64,000 nucleotides of DNA from positions 21,886,501 to 21,950,500 of the forward strand of contig NC_092650.1 of NCBI RefSeq assembly GCF_032118995.1, read 5' to 3'. This stretch comes from Asterias amurensis (taxonomy: Eukaryota > Echinodermata > Asteroidea > Forcipulatida > Asteriidae). The notes under the pieces are model-generated. The model saw only the letters and a list, made by a program, of their open reading frames with translations. It was not told the origin of the DNA and did not search any database. Both the position numbers and the translations under genes were made by a program. This document shows, in pieces, positions 33,070-43,600 of this stretch (positions are counted from its first letter, which is position 1; each line of letters begins with the position of its first letter).

Positions 33070-33800
33070 GATGCTATAGAGAAGGTAATTTGATGGTGTT
33101 TATATAAAACCTTTGATCAAATTTCGTTGCACCAGAACAACAATGTCAAATCTGCATTGAATAGATCCTGCAAATATTACAAAAGTGCCCCATGCGAAAA
33201 CTGCAATTTTGTCCATACATTCTCGTTATTTTAACCATGTCTGATGATGAATACAAAGTCAAATCTTATTTAAACTAGCTTCTGGTGGCCACTTTACAAA
33301 CGCCGGAACAACTCAGAGTATCCATTTTTTGTTATGGTCAGTCGACCATATTCTTTGAACCGGGAAATCTATTGTGCTGCATGCACAGGCTAGGCAGGCA
33401 CCTGTACCGTGCTATGCTTTGAATCCCTCATAAAAATATATGGATGGTACTGGAATTCATGCTTTAAATCTCCCATTTTCTGGGGGATATTGTGTAATTC
33501 TGGATTCCAGACCTTTTGTCCTTAATTTACAAATGATCGAGCAGGTTGCCATCGCTGTATTTGGCTCAATGAGAGGTTGTCCGAATGGTAGATTATTAAT
33601 ATTAGATTATCATTCTTAGCCTTTGCCAAGGTTTTACGACAAAGAGTGACCTCATACCTATTTTTAACACAAAACAGAAGTAAGTTTATTATGTTTCAAT
33701 AATAAAGCTGAGGGGTGGAAAGCCTTGATTACCTACAGAGGTGAGGTAACCAATAGTTATTTCTATTGTTATTATTTTGTTTTTCTTTGATTTTTGTTTA
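33070..33800. other. Gene-free stretch before the orphan exon
   Basis: No exon or mobile element recognised. It includes GAATTC/CCAGAATTACAC-like short repeats only. Confidence 0.35.
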
Positions 33801-33808
33801 TCTTGCAG

Positions 33809-33898
33809 TACTTTGATAACATCTTCTCCACATTGGGAGAGATTGAAAGAGAACAGGTGATGAGGAGGGTGACTCCAGGAATGCGGCCCCATTACAAT
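33809..33898 (+). CDS. Candidate exon of an unrecognised + strand gene
   Basis: Bordered by TTGTTTATCTTGCAG and AAT|GTGAGC. The 90-bp phase-0 frame reads YFDNIFSTLGEIEREQVMRR then VTPGMRPHYN, which looks like real coding sequence (charged helical segment, no low complexity). The frame stays open to a stop at 34148-34150, so it could also be a terminal exon, but the downstream part (VSMRRPPRTHVYA...) looks less protein-like. Family not recognised. It may belong with the candidate exon at 10698-10781. Confidence 0.45.
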
Positions 33899-34219
33899 GT
33901 GAGCATGAGGCGACCACCACGGACACATGTTTATGCCAGACCGCAACACTGTATTAACAAAACTCAATGCATGTATCAAGGATATTCACCAAAGAGCCAC
34001 TGCCAACAAGATGATGCTAAATGCTGCAAAGCATTGGTTCTTCATTTTACATCAAGATTTTCACAACAGCCACTTCCAGTCATTTCCATCACGGTTGGTG
34101 ATGTGAAACCACTCAACGAAAGCCAGAAATCTCTGTGCAGTTATGGATGAACATCTACATGTATCACTGAAGGCCCATGTCACCACCCTATATGCCGCTC
34201 TTCAATGACTGTCATCCAA

Positions 34220-36330
34220 AGATGTTTTAAACTTAGAAAATAATGATCCGCACAAATACACCTGGAAATTGTTTGGTTTTTCTTGGCCGTCTTGAACTAA
34301 CATGATCTGCCATTTTGTTGAAGCAGTAGTTTGACTCCCCAAAATGGCAGACCATCCTAGTTCACAAAGTATTTGGAAAACCTCACGGTTTTAAAGTACA
34401 TTAGTTTAATTATCCACTACTTTTAAATGCTATTCTGTCCAACCTGGTTCATGTCATAACAAACTCTTTCATAGCCCAAAACACCCAAAAGCAATATTAT
34501 GTGTCTCTAAAAAATGTTGATGAAATAAATGAAATCATTGATTGTGATTGCAATTATTGAAGCTTGAGACTCTAAAACAACAACAAGGTTTTGACAAGTA
34601 CAAGTACTGAACCTGACAATTTAATGTTGCCTAATGTCTAAAGGGACATGTCGCTTTTGGGTTGGGTGTTTTGAGCTTTAGAAAGTGCTTGCTATGAAAT
34701 GGATGACGTTTGAAATATGTTTTAAAATTAGAAAATAATTATCCACAAAAATAAACCCTCCTGAACTATAACACAACCTGCCATTTTTGTTGAAGCAAAT
34801 TCACGACTCCTCAAAATGGCAGACTATTTTAGTTCACAGTAAGTGTTATGGAATTTTTGACTCCACAAAACACAAAGTAAAAGGAAAACCACACAGTTTT
34901 GAGGCACCTTAGTGTTGATAATTACACACAAATCTAAAAGCAATGTGTCTCTTGAAGAAGGTTTTGATGACCATTCCAAAATTCAGAAATTGTTGAAATT
35001 TGAGATGTGATGAATTTTGAACAAGGTTTGATAAAAAGTACAGAGTCTGACTTTTTATTGTTTAATTATCCCACATGCCTAAAGGGGACACGTTGCTTTC
35101 GAGTGGGTGTTACTGTTTTGGGCTTTAGAAAGTGCTTGCTGTGAAATGGATGTGGTTAAAAATATGTTTTAAAATTAAAAAATAATGATCCACACAGATA
35201 AACATGTACCTGGAAATTGTTTGGTTTTCTTTCTATACTCTCTTGAAGTAACACAGTCTGTCATTTTGTTGAAGCAAATTATGGACTCCTAAAAGACTAT
35301 TTTAGTTTACAAAGTAAATGGAATTTTTGAGTCCACAAAACACAAAGTATAAGGAAAACCACACAGTTTTAAGCCACCTTTTAGTGTTGATAATTATACA
35401 CTACTTCCAAAACATGTTTCCAACCAGGGCCCCTATTTCATAAAGCTGTTAGGCAGAAAACACTTCTTGACAAATTTATTTGCCAAGTAAAACTGATGTT
35501 ATTCTGGGTGGAAACCTGTTTCTGTTTAGCAATACTTTTCTGTGCTGAGCAATTTGTTTTGCTTTTAGGCTTTATTAAATTGGACCCAGATTCATATCAT
35601 CTATGTGGGCAATTCCACACTAAATGGACCAAAGGGATAACTTTGTAAGACAACTAGGCATCTTATTTGTTAACCACAATCCACATTTTTGTGCCCATTG
35701 GTGTGGATATTGCCCATGTACATGTAACAAATGCTTTCATAGTCCAAAGCGTCAAATCTAGAAGCAATGTTTCTCTTGGAGAAGGTTTTGATGACAATGT
35801 AATCGAAATTGTTGAAATTTGAGATGTGACGAATTTTCAACAAGGTTTGATAATAAGTACTGAGCCTGACTTTTTAATGTTGAACTACCTCAGGTGTTTA
35901 AAGGGACATGTTGCATTTGGGTTTGGTGTTTTTTGCTTTAGGAAGTTCTTGCTATGAAAAGAAAAGGCCCACATGGTTGGAAAGATTTTTGAAAAAAAAA
36001 TGACCCACACATAAATATACCTGAAAATTGTTTGGTTTTCTTGTTATACCCTCTGTAACTAAGTTGAAGCAAATTCTGCTAATTCTGAATTAGCAGACAT
36101 TTTAGTTCACAAAGTAAATGGAAAACTTTGCAGTTTTGAGGGAAACAGTGTGAATGATAATTTTAAAACATGTTTCCCAACCAGATTCATGTCCACAAAC
36201 ACTTCACAGTCTAAAGAGCCAGATATAAAAGCAATGTGTTTCTTAAAGGTTTTAATAAATATTACTATTGTTGAAAATTGAGATGTGATGAATTTTTACA
36301 AAGACAAATTTTGATTTTGTGAACTGAGCC
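34220..36330. repeat. Block of four degenerate units related to MITE family B
   Basis: Units begin near 34220, 34640, 35085 and 35890. Each repeats: AAAGGGACATGT.GC, GGGTGTTTTGAGCTTTAGAA, AAAATAAT.ATCCACA, CTGCCATTTT.GTTGAAGC, CAAAGTAAA.GGAAAACC, AATTGTTGAAATTTGAGATG, CAAGGTTTGATAA, GTACTGAGCCTGACTTTTTA. Similarity to family B is clearest in the central arms (CCATTTTGTTGAAG...CAAAATGGCAGAC). The third unit holds a family D insertion (35425-35590). Confidence 0.65.
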
Positions 36331-36339
36331 TGACCTAGT

Positions 36340-37130
36340 TGAATTAGGTACATTATACAATTGTTGCACGCTGTGACGGTCCATGGCGTTTTGTACATCT
36401 GAGGGGGGAAATGGAACCTGAGGCGAAAGCCGAGTTAATCAATACTTATAATGAGAAATATTTCATAAAAACTAAGAACCATAAAAATATGTTTGACCTA
36501 TCATTATATTTAAAAAAGAGGTACGATATAAGATACAAGTCAAATTCCTCTATTAAAAAAGTAGAAATTTTCTCACACAAACTGCAAAGGAAAGTTCATT
36601 TTCTAACATTTTGTTTCACTTTAGTTCACCTAAATTATGCTTTAGAAAGACGTCTTTTTTTAAACGGTGATTATTATTAATTTCTGAGATAATGCCCAAA
36701 AATCATTCTCATTGTTATTTTAGTTTTGCACTTAGAAACTCATTATTAAGCTTTCCACCACTATAGAAACAGTTAGTTTTATGATTTTTGTTTGTTAAAT
36801 GTTACATCTGTAATTCAGTAATTGTTATTTAGCCTTTTAATATTATTTGTAAAAAAAAAGAAAATTAAGTATTTTTGTTTGAAAAATAAGAGCGACGTTA
36901 ATAAAATCATTGACCAAAACTTGAACTTTGTGCATGGAGTTTATAATTATTGATGACGTTTTTCCTCAAGCAGACTTTACTTTATATTATTTCCAATACA
37001 ATAATTAAGCCATTATACATAAAAAAAATCCTTAATTATTTTCTGGGGGCGACATTGTCTGTGGGCGACATTGTCAGGGGGCCACATTGTTTGGTGACGA
37101 GCTTGTCAGGGGGGGCGACTTCGTAACCGC
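36340..37130. repeat. Dispersed AT-rich repeat ending in a GTCGCCCC minisatellite (inverse of 8046)
   Basis: The right part (37044-37125) is an array of GGGGGCGACATTGTC units, the reverse complement of the array at 8046-8197, again adjacent to AATTATTTTCTGGGG. An 89-codon + frame (36411-36680) opens with MEPEAKAELINTYNEKYFIK. I do not recognise it and see no splice signals that would support it. Confidence 0.5.
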
Positions 37131-37134
37131 AAAT

Positions 37135-38475
37135 TCCTCACGACGGTGCCACTATAGGAAAGCGCACTATGCTCCATGATAACCCCAAGCTATTGTTTCT
37201 AAAGGGTCATCGCAAATTTGAAGGTCATGCACGGCTTTGTTCTTGTCCAATCAATAGTGTACCATGGGCATGGCCGACAATCAGGGGAGGGACAGGTGGG
37301 CATGTCCCCCAACTTCTGAAGGTTGGGGGACACAAAGTCCCCCATGATGTTTTGACCACCTTTATGTGTAAAACTCAAGTAGTGTACGTGTGTGTTAAAC
37401 ACGTCTTCCTCGATGGTAAAACCAAACCCTTGTCCCGCCACGGCTTCAAAACCAAACCCTCGTCCCACCACGGCTTCAATGGGGGAAACTAGATGACACC
37501 ACTTTTTAAGAGGTGGAGGACATACTAAATGCACCCCCCCCCCCCTCAAAATTGGCCTAAGATAGTAAGATTGCACCACAGAGCAACTAGAATGCAAAAT
37601 TTTCTCGGGCCCTTAAGCGGGCCCGGACCCCATGCCGTAAAGGCTTCACAACCGAATGCTCTATCATTGACAGATTTGCACCTCTTCTCTGAAAAGAGTG
37701 TAAGGAACGTCTGTTCAAAAAAATGTTCTCCATGTATTTGACCCCCCTTTAAAATGAAACTTACGGTGATCGCTCTTGTACCACTTCCAAAGTTGTTGGT
37801 AAGCCCCCCCCCCCCCCATCCTTTTATGGGGCCGCATTCTTTTCTTTTTTACTATTTACTACTAATTTTGATTTTTTGTTTGTTTAATCCATCTTTTCAA
37901 AAGGACTGGCCTAGAAGCTTTTCCCGAATCTAACTTGATGCTCTCGAACACTTGTAACCGTCTGTTTCATAAAACAATATTAGTGAATGCCTACAGCAAA
38001 TCTTTTTAGTGATATCCGACCATGCTTAAGTGTTAGTGTTAACACAGGTCCTCATGCAACTGATAAAGGTATAAAATAAGTGTTCGGTTGATTCAAACTG
38101 AAGAATTGGTGGCCTGTTTGATTTAAAATACTTAGCGGCCATCCTCCTCTTTTTTGAATAAATCCGGACGATCAACTGGTATTTTTTGTTATTTGGCCTA
38201 ATTGGAACATCTTCTGTGTATAGGCGCCATATCACCTCGATCGGGGCTAGGAAAAGGCGCCTTTTACATTTATGCACCCAATACCATTACTTTAACATTT
38301 ATTTGTCTGTGTTTATACATTTGTTTTTTGATTTTTGTTTTACCAGAAAGTATAAACTCTATCTCTTATCCACAAAGAAACAAAAGAATACTATCTGTGA
38401 CAAAAAGTTTCAAAAAAGCAGACCCAGTGATGAGGAGGGGAGTGAGATCCTCAGTCGGTTGCGACAAAGACCAAA
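37135..38475. other. Gene-free stretch
   Basis: Contains poly-C tracts (37536, 37807), an inverted CTTGTCC.CCACGGCTTCAA duplication (37430-37475) and low-complexity sequence. No exon recognised. Confidence 0.35.
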
Positions 38476-38593
38476 TTAAAGATGCTATGTCAGATTTTTT
38501 GCCCCAAACATTAAAAACAAAATGTTTTGAGTGAATGGTATTTCAAAGAGTATCACCCGCTCTAACGAGAAAAAGTTTAACTTTTACTTTTAA

Positions 38594-39359
38594 AGGCAGT
38601 GGACACTATTGGTAATTACTCAAAATAATTATCATCATAAAACCTGTCTTGGTTACAAGTAATAGGGAGAGGTTGATGGTATAAAATATTGTGAGAAACG
38701 GCTCCCTCTGAAGTGACACAGTTTTCGAGAAAGAAGTAATTTTCCACAAATTTGATTTTGAGACCTCAAGTTTAGAACTTGAGGTCTCGAAATCAAGCAT
38801 CAGAAAGCACACAGCTTCGTGTGACAGGGGTATTTTTTCTTTCATTATTATCTCGCAAATTCTACGACCGATTGAGTTAAAATTTTCACAGGTTTGTTAT
38901 TTTATGCATATTTTAAAGGAACACGGTGCCTTGGATCGGTCGAGTTGGTCTTTGAAAAGCGTTTGTAACCGTTTGTTATAAATTGCATATATGGTTAGAA
39001 AGAGGATTTAAAAGTAGAATACAATTATCCACACAAGTTTGCCTCGAAAATGCATGGTTTTCCGTTTACTTTACGAACTAACACGGTCGGCCATTTATGG
39101 GATTCCAAAATTTGACTCCCATAAATGGCTGACCGTGTTAGTCGACGAGGAAAAAGGAAAACCATGCAATTTCGAGTGATACTTGTGTGGATCATTATAT
39201 TCTACTTTTAAAATATCTTTCTAATCATATACATTTTATAACAAACGGTTAGAAACGCTTTTCAAAGACCAACTCGACCGATCCAAGGCAACGTGTTCCT
39301 TTAAGATACACCAAGTGAGAAGACTGGTCTTTGACATTTACCAATAGTGTCCACTGTCT
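38594..39359. mobile_element. MITE family A, middle level of the nest
   Basis: Left end AGGCAGTGGACACTATTGG after TTAA (38590-38593), right end CCAATAGTGTCCACTGTCT before TTAA (39360-39363). Removal of the inner element at 38917-39300 would leave a normal 380-bp family A copy. Confidence 0.9.
38917..39300. mobile_element. MITE family B, innermost level of the nest
   Basis: Left end AGGAACACGGTGCCTTGGAT after TTAA (38913-38916), right end GGCAACGTGTTCCT before TTAA (39301-39304). The central palindrome is built on CACGGTCGGCCATTTATGGG. Being innermost, it inserted last. Confidence 0.92.
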
Positions 39360-39589
39360 TTAATGGTCAGGAACCATGACAAAAATTCAAAACGTTTCTT
39401 ATGAAACACATAACTAATTTTGAGCACTTTATTTCAGTATTTCACTGCTACTTATAATTGGCGGACTTTTTCGAGCAATGGCTCAAATGAAAGCTTGTAA
39501 CTTTCTCGACCCCCATCAGAATACCTATTGAATTTTATATCAACATTTTTGGGTCAAATCGGCCAAAAATCTGACATAGCATCTTTAAT

Positions 39590-40380
39590 GTTCAGGGCCT
39601 ACCTTGCCCGACACATTGATACTGAGACACCCAAAGATACAAAAGGAGTAAACAGAGCGTCGGCCTTATTCATTTTGTAGGCCCTTTTCTAGACCGATTT
39701 GAGAGCCCACAGACAAGGGACACAATACCGGGGAAGTTGTTGACTTTCAACTACACTGGTCCTGAAATAAATGGTCCCGTTTATTGCTGAGACCATGCTA
39801 TAATTATGCTGAGGCGGATCACCGTTTGGACGTTTGTCTAGATTGATGCTCGGACGTTTGGAAAATAATTACACCCGCGAGGAGGTGTTTTTAAAAAAAA
39901 TTGGAGGGAGGACACTCGACGGACCCTGGGGAGCAGATGATAACAATTAAAAAGTGTCATGAGACGGTATTTGTTGGCGTATTTCTGAATAAATTAGTGA
40001 TCATGGGTTTTTGCGGAGCATTAATAATGACCAGACAATGGCCCAGACAATGGCCCCTTCCATACACCTTACAGGCGTGCATCGTTGACGACCCCGCCCC
40101 TACCCCCTCCCCCCCCAAAAAAAAAAAATATATATCATACATCTATAATTATTGTTTTGGTAATGCAAATGCAAAGTCTTGTAAACAGAATGAGGCTTTA
40201 ACGACCGAATTTATTAACATTGTGGTTTGCTTGATTATTTGTTTTTGTTGTTGTTGTTGTTGTTGTTTTTCGTTGTTGTATTGTCAGAATCCTCAATATC
40301 ACTCAAAATAATACAGTGTGAGAATTATCCATAGAGCTATATATACTGCTCCATGGAATTATCACAACTAATTGATTCAA
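39590..40380. other. Gene-free stretch upstream of SSR1
   Basis: Contains a (TTG)n microsatellite (40242-40285) and a short palindromic piece around 40331-40352 (GAGCTATATA...GCTCCATGG) related to 25079-25102. No promoter motif stands out. Confidence 0.4.
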
Positions 40381-40611
40381 CAGGTGGCGCTCTCTCTTTT
40401 TGCCGTCGTTGAATTTTGTCTGGTTCCCCAACAACGAGTCCTCCAAAAAGTGCTAATGAACATTAGCGTAGCTGTACACCGGTTATAGGCACCAGACTGT
40501 TTGATACTTCCTTTGACGAACAGGTAGAAATCCGACTGAAAGTGTCGGTTGAACCTGCCGAAAAATCCACCGTCATCCAGCTTCTCCAGTTGGATAAAAA
40601 CCACAAACATC

Positions 40612-40687
40612 ATGCTGAAGATTGTGCCAAAGTTTATTTTGCTCTTGTTGCTAGTTTTACCCGCAACAGTGCTTCTGTCAAGCCGTG
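40612..40687 (+). CDS. SSR1: SSR1 coding exon 1 (signal peptide)
   Basis: ATG to CGTG|GTAAGC; 25 codons plus one base. It encodes nearly all of the signal peptide. The start is supported by its position directly before the hydrophobic core and by agreement with human TRAP-alpha. Confidence 0.92.
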
Positions 40688-43600
40688 GTAAGCAATAGAT
40701 TATGGTGTTTTCAACATATTGAATGAATGCTACGTGTACATAAAACAAGTGATGTGCTACGTGGACACTTTTAAAACGAACAATTCCTTAATTTTACGTG
40801 TGTTGTTATGGCATGGGGTGACAGCCAACAATCGCGTTTGTGGGCGGGTGGCGATAATAATTTTACTCAAATACTCAGTTAATGAAAAGTATGCCAGAAT
40901 GTGACCTCCACATTTTATGTTCACATTTTATTTTCACACTGAATTATGAGTTTACTTAAAACTATGACAAATTAAAATAAATGATATTATTGTTTTAATT
41001 CTTAATCTTGCAGGCCAGTTCAAAGTTGTCAGTTTGAATTTTATTTTTAGTTTAATAAAGTTTTAAAATGTAATACAATTTAAATGAATTTAAAAATTTT
41101 CATTTGATTTGAGTTGACTGAGTAGTGGCTAAGTGAGTAAGTTATTATTGACTTAAGGGAAAGTCTCCGTATGGCGCCACCACTTTTTCATTTGATTGAT
41201 ACGAAATTATATTTAAGTATCTTATTTACCTCAAGAATACTGATGAGATATCCCCTTTTGTAAAAATACGTGAAAAACGGAAAGTTATCCCCACTGGTTC
41301 AAAATAATTTACCTATAAAAAGGAAATTCTTATAAACTTCTTGATATGATTGTGAGTGGTCATGGTCTACACCATGATCATGATGGTGGTTAGATTTTTA
41401 ATTTGGAAAGATTGCCATCCGGTTCCTGTCTGTATCCTGTCAGTGTCAGCACTTTTTGGCTCATTTTGTTCTTACAAAAACAATATGAATACTCATTTTA
41501 GTTTTTAGTAAATAGAATAAGAATAAGATACTAATTTAGTTCACAACAAATTAAACAAGAGTGGCAGGATATGGAATTCGAAGGGGTCCTACTAAAAGCC
41601 GACAACAAGCCAACAACGCCGACAACAAGTCCAGAGCGCCGACAACACGCCGCCAACAAGTTTTAAATACCTCAAAAATTGCAAATAAACCATAGATATA
41701 TTAGAACTATGTGTGTTCTGTAATATAAACGTACATTTAATGGAAAAACTTCACGAAAAGTGTGAGTTTTTAACCAGGAAAAAAACTTAACTTTCACGGA
41801 AAACGGTTGGACGCCATCTTGGCTTAAAATCGTGTTTGGACCAGTCCATTATGATGCGGGTAAGTCAGATTTAGCAGTAGAGGGCGGGCGTCATGCACTG
41901 TGCAAACTGCAGTGAAGGTCTTCACATGAAGCCCGCCCTCTGTTGTTGGCAAGATCTAAATCTACCCGTATCATAATGGTCTGGTCCAAACACGGTTTTT
42001 AAGCCAAGATGGCGTCCGACCGCTTTCCGTGCAAGTAAAGTTTTTATTTGGTTAAAAAATACACACTTTTCGTGAAGTTTTTCCATTAAATTTACGTTTA
42101 TGTTACAGAACACATATAGTTCTAATATATATATGGTTTATTGGCCATTTTTGAGGTATTAAAAACTTGTTGGCGGCGTGTTGTCGGCGCTCTGGACTTG
42201 TTGTCGGCGTTGTCGGCTTTTAGTACGACCGATTCGAAGTGTCTCAAAATTAATAATATTTGTGTTAAACTTAAAGCCATTATACACTTTCGGTAAACAG
42301 TATTGTCCAAGTCCCACACTTCGTGTATCACAACTTATATATAAAACAACAAACCTGTGAAAATTTAGGCTCAATCGGTCATCGGAGTCGGGAGAAAATA
42401 ACGGGAAAACCCACTCCTGTTTCCGCGCGCTTCGCCGTGTCATGACATGTGTTTAAAATAAATCCGTAATTCTCGTTAACGAGAATTTACATTGTTTTAC
42501 TGTTTTCTCAAAAAGTAAAGCATTTCATGGACTAATATTTCAAGAGAAGTCTTTCACCATTACCTTCTGTATACCCTGTAAATTATTTGTAAATCTGTGA
42601 ACTTTTATTTTTTTTTCTGTACCGAAAGGGTCCAATGGCTTTAAATAATAAATAGGATTTGTCTGTATCCTGTCCAGACTGTTTCACCCATTTTTACAAA
42701 AGGGAATATCTCATTTGAGTAAATTAGATACTATCATATTCATATTTCATAATGATTGAAAAACTGGTGGTAAGATACGGAAACTTTTCCAAATAAATAA
42801 ATACAACCTTCCTTGCTCATGCTGCTAATGCTTTGCCACAAAGACCTTATAACAAACATCGTCTTACCGAAACTTGTCAATCTTTCCACATAATTCTTGT
42901 AAAATGGCATGTTCTGCATAAAATTGTCTGGTTTTGAGTTTACTGGCCCAATGCTAAAATGCTGTATATTTGGGAATATTAACTTAACGTTCATTGGTAA
43001 TTGCCCAGGATCATCGCTGGTGAGCCACGCATCAGAAGATGACAATGTGGAGGATGCCTTGGAGGGAGAGGACATCGACGACGAAGAGGATGACGAAGAC
43101 GAGATAGAGGTGGAGACGGAGGGAGAAGCGGACAAAGGAGAAGATAAAGCAGCAGCCAAGACGGAGGATGAAGGAGCCGAAGAGGCAGAAGAAGAGCAGG
43201 AGAAACTCAAACCCGCTGAGGATGTTGAGACCACATTGCTCTTCACCAAGAATGCTGAGAAAGGTTCGTCATCTTTTTTAGTCTGAACCTTAAAGGAACA
43301 CGTTGCCTTGGATCGGTCGAGTTGGTCTTTGAAAAGCGTTCTGTAACCGTTTGTTATAAAATCGGTATGGTTAGAAAGATGTTGTAAAAGTAGAATACAA
43401 TGACCTACACAAATATGCCTCGAAATTGCGTGGTTTTCGTTTTACCTCGTCGAAAAACACGGTCGGCCATTTATGGGAGTCAAAAATTTGACTCCCATAA
43501 ATGGCCGACCGTGTTAGTTCGCGACGTAAAATGAAACCGGTGCAATTTTGAGTGATACTTGTGTGGATCATTGTATTCTACTTTTAAAACATCTTTCTAA

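Larger units (their letters stand above)
38480..39584. mobile_element. MITE family C, outermost of a three-level nest
   Basis: Left end AGATGCTATGTCAGATTTTT after TTAA (38476-38479), right end CAAAAATCTGACATAGCATCT before TTAA (39585-39588). It contains the family A element at 38594-39359, which in turn contains the family B element at 38917-39300. All three borders are TTAA. Confidence 0.88.

Noticed and set aside
33794..34150. 118-codon frame as a complete gene starting at Met33794
   Set aside because: The start lies in the presumed intron polypyrimidine tract before the TTGCAG acceptor; only the part from 33809 looks coding.
42740..43249. 169-codon Ser-rich - strand frame
   Set aside because: It is the antisense shadow of the acidic SSR1 exon 2 (Glu/Asp codons read in reverse).
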